A stretch of 64,000 nucleotides of DNA from an uncultured Eubacteriales bacterium (GCA_910579575.1 CAJTUM010000003.1:62001-126000); one strand, 5' to 3'; positions 8,096 through 15,875 are shown, numbered from the stretch's first letter. Program-made: numbers and translations. Notes: generated from the letters alone by a model not told the origin.

Positions 8096-9904
8096 TTATT
8101 CTTCATCCAGCTTGAGCACAGCCATAAACGCCTCGGTGGGCAGCTGGACGCTGCCCAGGGAACGCATTTTCTTTTTGCCCTCTTTCTGTTTTTCCAACAG
8201 CTTCTTTTTCCGGGTGATATCGCCGCCATAACATTTGGCCAAAACGTCTTTGCGCATTGCCTTCACCGTCTCCCGAGCGATGATCTTGCCGCCGATGGCG
8301 GCCTGAATGGGCACCTCGAACAGCTGACGGGGGATATTCTCTTTCAGCTTTTCGCAGATGCGCCGGGCCCGGGGATAGGCTTTCTCTCGATGGGCGATGA
8401 AGGACAGAGCGTCCACCTGCTCGCCGTTGAGCAGCAGATCCACCTTCACCAAATCGCTGGCATGGTAGCTCTCGATTTCATAATCCAGCGAGGCGTAACC
8501 CCTGGTGTTGGCCTTCAGCGCGTCAAAAAAATCATAGATGATCTCGTTCAGCGGCATCAAATAGTGCAGTTCCACCAGATTGGTATCCAAATATTGCATA
8601 TTTTTGAATTCCCCTCGACGCTCCTGGCACATGGGCATGATATTGCCCACATAATCCGGCGGGGCGATGATGGAAACCTTGGCATAGGGCTCCAGCGCCT
8701 CGGCAATAGAGCCTGGGTCGGGGTAATTGTGAGGATTGTCCACATGGACCACAGAGCCGTCGGTTTTGGTGATCTCATAGATGACGGAAGGCAATGTGGT
8801 CACTAAGTCCAGGTCAAATTCCCGTTCCAGCCGTTCCTGAATGACCTCCATGTGAAGCATTCCCAAAAAGCCGCAGCGGAAGCCGAAGCCCAAAGCAGCG
8901 GAGGATTCCGGCTCAAAGGAAAGGGCGGCGTCGTTGAGCTGCAATTTTTCCAGCGCGTCCCGCAGGTCTGGGTATTTGGAGCCGTCCTCCGTATAAACGC
9001 CGCAATAAACCATCGCCTGGGCGGGCCGATAGCCAGGCAACGGCTCTGCCGCCGGGTTGGTCGCCAGCGTAACGGTATCGCCCACTCGGGCGTCCTTGAC
9101 ATTCTTAATAGAAGCAGAAAAATATCCCACTTCTCCGGCGGTCAGAAGATCGCAGGGGCCCAAACCCATGGGCAGCAAATAGCCGCATTCCAAGATATCA
9201 TATTCCGCGCCGGAAGCCATCATGCGCGCCCGATCCCCCGTCCCCAGGGACCCTTCCATAATGCGAAAATAGACGATAACGCCCCTATAGGGGTCGTACT
9301 GGCTGTCAAAAATCAAGGCCCGCAGCGGCGCTTCCGAGTCTCCTGAGGGGGCGGGAATATTTTGCACCACATCTTCCAGCACAGCGCCAATATTGACGCC
9401 TGCCTTGGCGGAAATCTCCGGCGCGTCCAGAGCGGGGATGCCGATGATATCCTCAATCTCATGCTTAACCCGCTGAGGGTCGGCGGCGGGCAGATCGATT
9501 TTGTTCAGCACTGGCAGAATTTCCAGGTCGTGTTCCAAAGCCAGATAGGTGTTGGCCAAGGTTTGGGCCTCGATGCCCTGGGCGGCGTCCACCACCAAAA
9601 CGGCCCCCTCGCAGGCGGCAAGGCTGCGGGACACCTCGTAATTGAAGTCCACATGGCCTGGGGTGTCGATGAGGTTCAGGGCATAGGTTTCCCCGTCCTT
9701 GGCCTTGTAGCTCAGGCGCACCGCCCGGGCTTTGATGGTGATGCCCCGCTCCCGCTCCAGCTCCATGTTGTCCAGCAGCTGATCCTCCATCTCCCGGTCG
9801 GAAACGGCGTCGCAGGCTTCCATCAGCCGGTCCGCCAGGGTGGATTTGCCGTGGTCGATATGGGCCACAATAGAAAAATTGCGAATTTTGCTTTTATCTG
9901 TCAT
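8096..9904 (-). CDS. lepA: Elongation factor 4 (LepA)
   Basis: 602 aa, the standard LepA length, from the ATG giving MTDKSKIRNFSIVAHIDHGK. The G1 motif AHIDHGKST lies at residues 14-22, G3 is DTPGHVDF and G4 is NKID. Domains continue through the translation-factor fold, the EF-G-like V domain and the unique C-terminal domain with GGDITRKKKLLEKQKEGKKK. It is a ribosome-bound GTPase that affects translocation and initiation. Upstream residues in the same frame are AT/GC-mixed and lack family similarity, so the longer start is rejected. Confidence 0.97.
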   Translation of the reverse strand: MTDKSKIRNFSIVAHIDHGKSTLADRLMEACDAVSDREMEDQLLDNMELERERGITIKARAVRLSYKAKDGETYALNLIDTPGHVDFNYEVSRSLAACEGAVLVVDAAQGIEAQTLANTYLALEHDLEILPVLNKIDLPAADPQRVKHEIEDIIGIPALDAPEISAKAGVNIGAVLEDVVQNIPAPSGDSEAPLRALIFDSQYDPYRGVIVYFRIMEGSLGTGDRARMMASGAEYDILECGYLLPMGLGPCDLLTAGEVGYFSASIKNVKDARVGDTVTLATNPAAEPLPGYRPAQAMVYCGVYTEDGSKYPDLRDALEKLQLNDAALSFEPESSAALGFGFRCGFLGMLHMEVIQERLEREFDLDLVTTLPSVIYEITKTDGSVVHVDNPHNYPDPGSIAEALEPYAKVSIIAPPDYVGNIMPMCQERRGEFKNMQYLDTNLVELHYLMPLNEIIYDFFDALKANTRGYASLDYEIESYHASDLVKVDLLLNGEQVDALSFIAHREKAYPRARRICEKLKENIPRQLFEVPIQAAIGGKIIARETVKAMRKDVLAKCYGGDITRKKKLLEKQKEGKKKMRSLGSVQLPTEAFMAVLKLDEE

Positions 9905-10096
9905 TTCTATATTCCCAATTCTCCGCGCTGTGAAATCAAAATTCGGCCGCCCCGCGCGGCGGGCGGCGGCAAAGAGCTCCCTTCTTTTGGAGGCCATTGG
10001 CCCAAAAGAGGTTGATATGGGTTTCAGTATATCATCCGCAGACCGAAAAATCAATCGGACAAGGCGGAAAAAGGAAGAGTTTTCCGCCCGAAAGCG

Positions 10097-10123
10097 CAAA
10101 AAACCCCCAGGCGCCGCCTGGGG
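10097..10123 (-). terminator. Intrinsic terminator of the secreted-protein gene at 10134
   Basis: Perfect nine-base stem CCCCCAGGC with GCCTGGGGG, three-base loop, followed by six T on the minus strand. Confidence 0.85.
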
Positions 10124-10133
10124 GCCAAAGAGC

Positions 10134-10781
10134 CTATGGCCTACCCGAAACCCGAACAGGGCCGGCAGGATAAATTTCGCCCAGGATCTTCAAAATCTCC
10201 TTCTGAGATTGCTCCCATTCTTCCGCCGGCGCCTGGACCAAAGCGGCCAGAGAGCAGCCGGCGCCCTCCGGCTGGGCAAAGCTGACTGCCAGGGCGACCT
10301 GTCCCCCTTCCGCGCCGAACACGGCCTGACCCGCCGGTTCTCCCTCCCGGCTCAGGGAAAAGAGCTTCTGCTGCCCCGGAACCGTCAGAGCCTGAGGCCG
10401 GACGGCGCCCATAATCTGTATTTTCATCTGTCCTTCCGGCGCGAAAAGCGTCACGCCCCAATCCGGGCTGTCCTCCCGGTTGGGCAGACGGGCCCAGGCG
10501 CCCTGCTGTTCCACGCCCCATCCCGGCGGCAGAGCATAGCAAAAGCCGCCGTCCTGCCATTGGAAGCCCCAATAATCCCAGTCTTCGTCCCCATAGCCCA
10601 GCTGCAAAATCTCCCCCTCCGGCGGCTCCACAGCCGGCGCCGGTTGGGCAGTTTCCCTCCCCTTTGTCGTCCCCTCCTCCGGCTGCCGCTGCAGGGCGGC
10701 CGGGCGGCTCAAAAGAGCCGCGCCGCAGAAAATTCCCGCCGCAAAAGCGGCAAATGTAATAAACGCCCAACTTTTTCTCAT
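10134..10781 (-). CDS. Secreted or lipid-free anchored protein of unknown function
   Basis: 215 aa from an ATG with AGGAGA upstream. Residues 1-24 form a signal or anchor helix (MRKSWAFITFAAFAAGIFCG), followed by a Glu/Pro-rich linker to about residue 60 and a globular C-terminal domain with many tryptophans and aromatic residues (WDYWGFQWQDGG, ALPPGWGVEQQ). No family recognised; the second half resembles proteins that evaluate as beta-rich cell-surface domains. Start overlaps the stop of the four-helix membrane protein upstream by 4 bp, so the two should be made together, perhaps as a complex. Confidence 0.72.
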   Translation of the reverse strand: MRKSWAFITFAAFAAGIFCGAALLSRPAALQRQPEEGTTKGRETAQPAPAVEPPEGEILQLGYGDEDWDYWGFQWQDGGFCYALPPGWGVEQQGAWARLPNREDSPDWGVTLFAPEGQMKIQIMGAVRPQALTVPGQQKLFSLSREGEPAGQAVFGAEGGQVALAVSFAQPEGAGCSLAALVQAPAEEWEQSQKEILKILGEIYPAGPVRVSGRP

Positions 10782-11284
10782 TTTTCTCCTCTGATTCTCT
10801 CTTCCCCCGCAAACAGCCCTGCCCGCAGACAATGGCCCATAAACAGGCCCACCAAAAGGGAACTAATGGAGCTATAGGCCAACGCCGACACAGGGGCAAA
10901 CCAAAATTGGCGCTCCTGGTCCAAAGGATATCGATCGAGGGGAGCATAGAAAATGACAAAACAAAAAACAATCGCCGCCGCCAACAGAGCCAGCCAACCC
11001 CAATTCACACAAAACCGGCTTTTCAGCCCCTTGAACCGGAAACCCAAGGAAAGGCAAAAGCCCACCGGAAGCGCCGCCGCAATGCGGGATAGCCGCAGGG
11101 CTATATACCAAAAGAGGGCCGGGTTTTGGACGTTCCACCCCTCCGGCGTCCGGGCCCAGCTTCGATAATAATCCAAAATCTGGGCCACAGTGTCATAAAC
11201 CAGGCAATAGCTCATCAATCCCGCAAACGCCGCCAAACCCCAAAACAGCGTCTTTTTCGCCTCTTGATTGCTTACTTTTTTCAT
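10778..11284 (-). CDS. Four-helix integral membrane protein, unknown function
   Basis: About 168 aa; starts at the second of two consecutive ATGs because GGAG then has normal spacing. Four hydrophobic segments: residues about 12-35, 60-85, 97-115 and 130-152. After helix 3 comes FYAPLDRYP, an aromatic-proline motif resembling those in two membrane proteins at 60414 and 61366. It is transcribed from one of the three shared promoters of this region (11348-11376) and coupled to the downstream secreted protein. Confidence 0.7.
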   Translation of the reverse strand: MKKVSNQEAKKTLFWGLAAFAGLMSYCLVYDTVAQILDYYRSWARTPEGWNVQNPALFWYIALRLSRIAAALPVGFCLSLGFRFKGLKSRFCVNWGWLALLAAAIVFCFVIFYAPLDRYPLDQERQFWFAPVSALAYSSISSLLVGLFMGHCLRAGLFAGEERIRGEK

Positions 11285-11347
11285 CATCTTCTCCTTTCTC
11301 CGCCAACAAGTATTGTCCTCCCATCCTGCGCCTTGGTTTACAATTCC

Positions 11348-11376
11348 ATTTTACAAGTTCCTCCTGGAAATTACAA
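11348..11376 (-). promoter_or_regulatory. Shared promoter element A
   Basis: Minus strand -35 TTGTAA (11371-11376), 17-base spacer beginning TTTCCAG, -10 TAAAAT (11348-11353). Upstream of the -35 it has TTTGGCGATTTT. The same layout recurs at 12237 and 13153, beyond the similarity expected between unrelated promoters. Confidence 0.72.
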
Positions 11377-11422
11377 CAGTCAAAATCGCCAAAGAATCCT
11401 CTCATTTTTCGTCAAGATATAC

Positions 11423-11453
11423 AAAAAAATCCCCCAGGCGACGCCCGGAGGAT
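11423..11453 (-). terminator. Terminator of the DUF4367/zinc-ribbon gene
   Basis: Imperfect GC stem (TCCTCCGGGCGTCGCCTGGGGGA on the minus strand is split here into arms TCC..GGC and GCC..GGA) followed by seven T. Confidence 0.6.
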
Positions 11454-11471
11454 TAAAGGGAGGCGATTTCG

Positions 11472-12203
11472 TTATTCCACAGGGATGGCAGGGACATGAC
11501 GATACAGCATTATCTGGCATGAATTGCATTGGTATAAATAGGAATAAATCCATCGAGTTCCCCGCTGGTTTGGACTATCTCGGTCAATAGTTTTAGCCAG
11601 CTTGGCCATCGATGCCGGCTGGAAACTACCTCTGTTGCAATCGCAAATCAACCCTGTTTCCGCAAAGACCGGCGAGTGGAATTTATTTCGCACATCTACG
11701 CTCTCAGCCGCCCGGAACAGCTCTTCTTCAGTGAGTCCATGGGTCAGCATAGAAAAATAGGATTCCGCCTCTGTGTCATACCAAATAAGGTTCAAATCTT
11801 TCCCCTTGTCTTCCGCCAACCAAATCAATCCGCCCGGTTTGCCGTTCACGGCAATCCGTTCCAGCGTATCTCCCTCTCGGCTCTGCACCAAAATGGAGGA
11901 GCTTTCCGAAAGCTGTTCAAAATGAATGGTACGCTTTCCCTTTTGGTCGGCGTAAAAGACGGACTGGCTATATTCTCCCTGTTGATCGCTCTGCTGTTCA
12001 AAGCCTTCGGGCAGCCAATCCAGCCTGCATTCCAGCGTCAGCCCCTTGCGCTCGGGCCGGTTGGTCTTGGCTTGGAAGAAGAAGCCGCTCTCCCGCTCCT
12101 CAATCTCCAGTTCAGACCGAGTAAGCCCCGCCGCGCCGGCAGCGCAGACCAACAACCCTGCCGCCAGCAACGTTGCCAAGCTGAGTTTCCACAATCTTTT
12201 CAT
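11472..12203 (-). CDS. Secreted DUF4367-like protein with C-terminal four-cysteine domain
   Basis: 243 aa. Signal peptide 1-26 (MKRLWKLSLATLLAAGLLVCAAG). Residues about 45-170 align by eye with the extracytoplasmic half of the sigma-factor partner at 13328: WLPEGFE against WLPEGYE, LIWYDTEAESYF against LTWYDPEAQSFF, and EEELFRAAESVD against EEVFAIAESVQ. That makes it a DUF4367-type domain. The last 60 residues form a separate module with CDC and YQCNSCQ, shared with the 12355 product. AAGGAGGGG precedes the ATG. Likely a cell-surface or secreted protein; no activity can be assigned. Confidence 0.75.
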   Translation of the reverse strand: MKRLWKLSLATLLAAGLLVCAAGAAGLTRSELEIEERESGFFFQAKTNRPERKGLTLECRLDWLPEGFEQQSDQQGEYSQSVFYADQKGKRTIHFEQLSESSSILVQSREGDTLERIAVNGKPGGLIWLAEDKGKDLNLIWYDTEAESYFSMLTHGLTEEELFRAAESVDVRNKFHSPVFAETGLICDCNRGSFQPASMAKLAKTIDRDSPNQRGTRWIYSYLYQCNSCQIMLYRHVPAIPVE

Positions 12204-12236
12204 CTGTTTCCCCTCCTTTGTTTGGATGATAATCCT

Positions 12237-12265
12237 ATTTTACAAGATATGGCTGGAAATTACAA
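12237..12265 (-). promoter_or_regulatory. Shared promoter element B
   Basis: Minus strand TTGTAA (12260-12265), 17-base spacer starting TTTCCAGC, TAAAAT (12237-12242). Drives the 11472-12203 gene. Nearly identical to element A through the spacer. Confidence 0.75.
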
Positions 12266-12309
12266 GGGGTAATATTCCAAAATATTCGCTGTTTTTTATT
12301 TGAATAAAC

Positions 12310-12343
12310 CAACGTCCCCCAAACGGTACTCTGGGGGACGTTG
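12310..12343 (-). terminator. Terminator of the 12355 gene
   Basis: Twelve-base perfect stem (12310-12321 with 12332-12343) around a ten-base loop; the T tract is short on the minus strand (GGTTTATT). Confidence 0.65.
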
Positions 12344-12354
12344 AAAATGCGGCG

Positions 12355-12690
12355 CTACTCCGCCGGCATTGCCGAAGTATGAACATAAATTCTATCCCAT
12401 TGACACAGATCGCAGCAATATCGAAAAGAGTAAATCCACCGAACCCCTTGTTGATTCGGGCTGTCTCGTTGAATGGCCCGATGCAGTCTGGCCTCGCCAA
12501 CCTGCCTCAAAACGCCGCCGCAATTGCAATGATATCCGCCGTCATGGGCAATCGGCTGCCGAAATTGCAGTTCTTCTTGCTCCGTTATCAGTTCTTGCTC
12601 TTCCTCCACAAAAAATGGAACTTTTAACACCGACAACATCAACGCCGCAGATAGGAGACAAAGAAGCGCTATCTTCCATTGTTTCTTCAT
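12355..12690 (-). CDS. Small secreted protein with four-cysteine zinc-ribbon-like domain
   Basis: 111 aa from the ATG giving MKKQWKIALLCLLSAALML, a signal peptide. The mature part has a Glu/Gln-rich stretch, then HCNCGGVL, RDSPNQQGVRWIYSF and YCCDLCQ. RDSPNQxGxRWIYS and the cysteine spacing are shared with the C-terminus of the 11472 product. The four cysteines (CxC and CxxC) suggest a structural zinc site. A TTG start at 12717, immediately after the stop of the upstream gene, is possible but would spoil the signal peptide. The ribosome site is weak, so translation may depend on coupling to the upstream gene. Confidence 0.7.
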   Translation of the reverse strand: MKKQWKIALLCLLSAALMLSVLKVPFFVEEEQELITEQEELQFRQPIAHDGGYHCNCGGVLRQVGEARLHRAIQRDSPNQQGVRWIYSFRYCCDLCQWDRIYVHTSAMPAE

Positions 12691-12717
12691 CCGTTCTGCT
12701 AAAGTTAGAGCATACAA

Positions 12718-13083
12718 TCAGGCATACATACAGTCAGGATTCAATTTTTGCCTTGTGGTTATATTGAGAGGGGTATCGCACATATTGCACCGATAGCGAT
12801 AGGTTGTAAGGCGCGTCCGCTCTACCACCATATGCTGGGGATTGTGGTGACTGCACATTTGATGCGGAAGTTTGGCTCCCCATTCCATATCATAGTACGG
12901 GCCACGTTCTACCTCCAAAGAACCGCCACAAGTGCAGTTATAGCCATCATGAGGCATAATCCCATTCTCCCCATCAATTTCAATGACGATTTCAGGAACT
13001 TCCTCCACATCGGCAGCGAACGCTGGAACCATCATGGCTGCGGCCATCAGGCACGCGGTGAACAAAGCTGTCAGTTTTCTCAT
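12718..13083 (-). CDS. Small secreted protein with CxCGG...CxxC domain
   Basis: 121 aa. MRKLTALFTACLMAAAMMVPAFA is a textbook signal peptide ending AFA-A. The mature protein has an acidic segment (EEVPEIVIEIDGENG), then NCTCGGSLEVE, a Cys/His-containing insert (CSHHNPQH) and YRYRCNMCDT. It is the third member of the local zinc-ribbon-like set, with the most divergent tail. The gene lies just upstream of the 12355 gene, whose possible TTG start abuts this stop. Transcribed from promoter element C. Confidence 0.72.
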   Translation of the reverse strand: MRKLTALFTACLMAAAMMVPAFAADVEEVPEIVIEIDGENGIMPHDGYNCTCGGSLEVERGPYYDMEWGAKLPHQMCSHHNPQHMVVERTRLTTYRYRCNMCDTPLNITTRQKLNPDCMYA

Positions 13084-13152
13084 AGTCTTTCGACTTCCTT
13101 TCTGCTCGATCAATTTCACAACGATTTTGCCGGCTTATCTTGTGATACTTCT

Positions 13153-13180
13153 ATTTTACAAAATTCTCGCTGGAATTCAA
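13153..13180 (-). promoter_or_regulatory. Shared promoter element C
   Basis: Minus strand TTGAAT (13175-13180), 16-base spacer with TCCAGC, TAAAAT (13153-13158). Upstream is TTTTTGGCTATTTTG, matching the upstream block of element A. Confidence 0.7.
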
Positions 13181-13286
13181 CTGGCAAAATAGCCAAAAAA
13201 TTTCTCAAAATTTTGGCGTTGCACTTTTCAAACTCAAAAAGTGCAACCAACTTTTTTGTAAATATTTTATGAACAGAAATTCGGAA

Positions 13287-13326
13287 CAAAAAAAACCGGC
13301 CTCCCTTTCGTAGCAAAAGGGGGCCG
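13287..13326 (-). terminator. Terminator of the sigma-factor operon
   Basis: GC-rich stem CGGCC..CCCTTT with AAAGGG..GGCCG followed by nine T on the minus strand, just past the DUF4367 gene stop. Confidence 0.8.
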
Positions 13327-13327
13327 C

Positions 13328-14062
13328 TCAGTCAATTCTTTGAACGCTTTCTGCAATGGCGAAAACCTCTTCCCGGGGCACATAGGTTGTGGACAGGCAA
13401 AAAAAGGACTGGGCCTCCGGGTCATACCAGGTCAGGCGGTAATCTGTGCTGTTATACCATTCCTTTGCAATCAAGCCGCCTCTATTTTCTCCCACCCACA
13501 CCGGCTGAGCGCTTTCCTTATCCTCTGTGATATGCGTAACGGCATAAGTGGAAAAACGTTGGAAAAGAATCGTGCCATTTTGATAATGATTGGTTTGGAC
13601 ATAGGCAATGGAATCGAAGCCCTCGATCTCCTGCTTGCTTTGCTCCATGAGTTCATATCCCTCGGGCAGCCAAGCAGGGGCATAGCGGCCTTTCATCTCC
13701 CATTCCCCGCCCCATTCTTCTTGAGGCAAAGCATAGGAGACTCCATTTTCCGTCAGACGAATTTGTATGCACCCCACGGCGTCTTTCACCGCCCCAGCCT
13801 CACCCCACAGAGCGGTAGATCCCGCCAGCAAAACCAGGGCTGCTGCTGCGGCATGACGGCGCCAGGGGCGGACGGAGGAGGGCTGGGCCGATTGGAAAAT
13901 TTGCCGGGCCTGTTTCTGAGCCTGGGCGGCGCGAAGCAGGCGCCGCGTTTCCTCTTCAGCCAAAGGAGGCAGGCTTTTTTCCAGCTCCAGCAGCCGTTCC
14001 CCCTGGTCCCAGGCAAAATCTGCCATCATCTGCCGAAATTGCTCTTCTTCTTTTCGGCTCAC
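13328..14062 (-). CDS. DUF4367 membrane protein, probable anti-sigma factor
   Basis: 244 aa. A cytoplasmic N-terminal part (1-68) rich in Glu, Gln and Arg; one transmembrane helix at about 70-86 (HAAAAALVLLAGSTALWG); and an extracytoplasmic DUF4367 domain (WLPEGYELMEQ, LTWYDPEAQSFF, EEVFAIAESVQ). The ATG overlaps the stop of the sigma-factor gene by 4 bp. The topology and coupling are those of an anti-sigma factor that holds its ECF sigma at the membrane. No zinc-binding HxxxCxxC anti-sigma motif is seen, so regulation may use a different helix. Confidence 0.75.
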   Translation of the reverse strand: MSRKEEEQFRQMMADFAWDQGERLLELEKSLPPLAEEETRRLLRAAQAQKQARQIFQSAQPSSVRPWRRHAAAAALVLLAGSTALWGEAGAVKDAVGCIQIRLTENGVSYALPQEEWGGEWEMKGRYAPAWLPEGYELMEQSKQEIEGFDSIAYVQTNHYQNGTILFQRFSTYAVTHITEDKESAQPVWVGENRGGLIAKEWYNSTDYRLTWYDPEAQSFFCLSTTYVPREEVFAIAESVQRID

Positions 14063-14604
14063 TCGCCCCAGCCCTCCTTTTCCATTTCTTTTCTGGCCAG
14101 GCGGCGGGCGCGGGTCAGCCGCATCCGCACGCTGGCAGGCTTAATTCCCAGCTGCCGGGCAATCTGTCGGTCGTCCAGCTGCAAGATATATTTGGCTTCC
14201 AAAGCCAACCGGTCTTCTTCTGGCAGGCGAGGCCAGATTTTGGCCAGCGCCTGCTTTTGCTGCCCCAAAATCGCCTGCTCTTCCAAAGAGGGTCCTGGGC
14301 AAGCCAGCTCCTCTGTGGGCTGGGTCCGCCAGCTCTGCTCCTCCTGAACCTGCCGCCGCAGGGCGGCCGATTGGCGCTGCACGGCGGCGGCCAGGTAAGC
14401 GGCCAACGGCGCTTCCTCCAGCTGGGCCCAGTCCTTTTGCCGCTCCGCCAGCCAAGCCAGCGTTTGTTGGGTTAGCTCTTGGGCGGCTTCTGGCCCGACC
14501 TGTCGCTGAGCCAGGCGAAGCAGCAGCGCCCCATGGCGCTGGATCAGCTGCGGCAGCAGCGGCTGATCCTCCATCTGCTCCGCGGAACGGACAACGACGC
14601 TCAA
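14059..14604 (-). CDS. ECF-type RNA polymerase sigma factor
   Basis: 181 aa. Region 2 spans roughly 15-85 (IQRHGALLLRLAQRQVGPEA, TQQTLAWLAERQ) and region 4 is clear at the C-terminus: RLPEEDRLALEAKYILQLDD followed by the helix-turn-helix RQIARQLGIKPASVRMRLTR. I chose the TTG start at 14604 because GGGAGG lies seven bases upstream; the ATG ten codons later has poor spacing. Region 2 is degenerate relative to classical ECFs. Its promoter reads TTTACA-17-TAAAAT. Confidence 0.82.
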   Translation of the reverse strand: MSVVVRSAEQMEDQPLLPQLIQRHGALLLRLAQRQVGPEAAQELTQQTLAWLAERQKDWAQLEEAPLAAYLAAAVQRQSAALRRQVQEEQSWRTQPTEELACPGPSLEEQAILGQQKQALAKIWPRLPEEDRLALEAKYILQLDDRQIARQLGIKPASVRMRLTRARRLARKEMEKEGWGE

Positions 14605-14635
14605 CTTCCATCCTCCCAATGGCTTTTCGTTTCCT

Positions 14636-14664
14636 ATTTTACCCTCTCTCCCTGCATTTGTAAA
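14636..14664 (-). promoter_or_regulatory. Promoter of the sigma-factor operon
   Basis: Minus strand TTTACA (14659-14664), 17-base spacer, TAAAAT (14636-14641). It lacks the TTTCCAG spacer of elements A-C, so it is not part of that set. Confidence 0.6.
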
Positions 14665-14713
14665 GCCGCTTTTCGCCCTGGCGCAAATTTTTCTACCATT
14701 TCGGCGAATTTTG

Positions 14714-14722
14714 TGGTATAAT
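14714..14722 (+). promoter_or_regulatory. Extended -10 promoter of the CarD gene
   Basis: TGGTATAAT, an extended -10 (TGnTATAAT), lies about 80 bases before the CarD start; the -35 is weak. Confidence 0.55.
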
Positions 14723-14799
14723 TCTAATACAAAGAATAATATTCGCACATATTTCCCCGAAACGTAATCTCAAAAGCAGGCAAAAAGGAGGGTTTCATT

Positions 14800-15351
14800 T
14801 TGTTTCAGAAGGATGATTTTGTTATGTATGGCGGCGTCGGCGTTTGCCGGGTGGCGGAGGTCGGCCCATTGAAAGACCCGCCGGAGGGCCAGCAAGAAAC
14901 AGATTACTATACTCTGGAGCCGGTTTTCGGCTCCGGCGCCATTTATAGCCCTGTGGATTCCAAGGTTTTCATGCGCCCGATTTCCTCCCGGCAGGAGGTT
15001 TGCCGTCTGATTGCCAAAATTCCGCAGATATCCGACGCCCCTTTTATCACTAAAAACCAAAAATTGCTCTGCGACCATTATCAGGCTTTCATGCGCACGC
15101 ATGACTGCGAAGACCTGGTGCAGTTGATTAAATCCGTCTATGCCAAGCAGCAATTCTCTCAGAAAAAGGGCAAAAAATTAGGAGAGACAGACCAGCGTTA
15201 TTGCAAGATGGCGGAGTCTTTGCTGCATGGCGAATTTGCCGTGGCGCTGGATTTGCCGTTGGAGCAGGTGCAGCCCTTTATCTTCCAGGCAATCCAACGC
15301 CTGGAGGCGGACGAAAGCCCGGAAGCGGTATTCGGCGAAAAAATGGCGTGA
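14800..15351 (+). CDS. CarD-family transcriptional regulator
   Basis: 183 aa. FQKDDFVMYGGVGVCRVAEV opens the CarD/TRCF RNA polymerase-interaction domain (residues 1-60), followed by YYTLEPVFGSGAIYSPVDS and an all-helical C-terminal domain. CarD proteins bind the RNAP beta subunit and stabilise open complexes at promoters. The start is TTG at 14800, supported by AGGAGG seven bases upstream; no ATG fits. It is monocistronic and convergent with the next gene. Confidence 0.88.
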   Translation: MFQKDDFVMYGGVGVCRVAEVGPLKDPPEGQQETDYYTLEPVFGSGAIYSPVDSKVFMRPISSRQEVCRLIAKIPQISDAPFITKNQKLLCDHYQAFMRTHDCEDLVQLIKSVYAKQQFSQKKGKKLGETDQRYCKMAESLLHGEFAVALDLPLEQVQPFIFQAIQRLEADESPEAVFGEKMA

Positions 15352-15365
15352 CGGCGCAACAAGCA

Positions 15366-15401
15366 TAAAAAGGAGGCGGCCTGATCGCAAAAGGCCGCCT
15401 C
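15366..15401 (-). terminator. Terminator between CarD and the 15417 gene
   Basis: Nine-base stem GAGGCGGCC with GGCCGCCTC (15373-15401). On the minus strand it is followed by five T; on the plus strand the T tract is poor, so it mainly serves the minus-strand gene. Confidence 0.7.
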
Positions 15402-15416
15402 GGCTGTCGTCTCCTT

Positions 15417-15656
15417 CTAATCCAAATAATCGCCCACGTTATGGTAATTATATTGCTTTTTGATCTTGATGAGAATCGAGCCGTCCGGTTGCTCGGTTTC
15501 CGAGACAATTTTGTGCTTAGTCCGGTTGCGCAGCAACATGGCTTTGTAATGCTCCGCTTCCTCCCGGACGTTTTTGACAGCCTGGTCGTGGGGAACGTCC
15601 TCCTTCAGCTGGAAATGAATCGTTTGCTCCAGGCAAGCCGCTTGAATGCGTTTCAT
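15417..15656 (-). CDS. Small conserved-looking protein of unknown function
   Basis: 79 aa, MKRIQAACLEQTIHFQLKED onward, predicted alpha-beta with an amphipathic helix (AVKNVREEAEHYKAMLLRN) and a beta strand rich in Lys and Ile near the end (GSILIKIKKQYNYHNVG). No signal peptide or membrane helix, and no family recognised with certainty. Codon usage matches its neighbours. It has its own terminator and probably its own promoter. Confidence 0.7.
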   Translation of the reverse strand: MKRIQAACLEQTIHFQLKEDVPHDQAVKNVREEAEHYKAMLLRNRTKHKIVSETEQPDGSILIKIKKQYNYHNVGDYLD

Positions 15657-15814
15657 AGGCCAATTCCTTCTTTCACAGGTTTGTTATCTTTATTTTAACA
15701 GTTTTCCGCCGCTCTTCGCCAATGAAATTTTTTCGTCGCCGAAAATTTTGTGCATTTTGCGCAGACAGAGCGCCGATTTTTTGGTGATTTTGGCCAGAGC
15801 ATTCAAAAAGCCAC

Positions 15815-15857
15815 GCAAAAAAACCGGGGCAGTTTTTGCAAAACCGCTCCGGCTTTT
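15815..15857 (-). terminator. Terminator of the M32 carboxypeptidase gene
   Basis: GCCGG..GC pairs with GC..CCGG across an A/T-rich loop and is followed on the minus strand by seven T. Confidence 0.7.
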
Positions 15858-15875
15858 TGTTGTAATTCTCAATTT

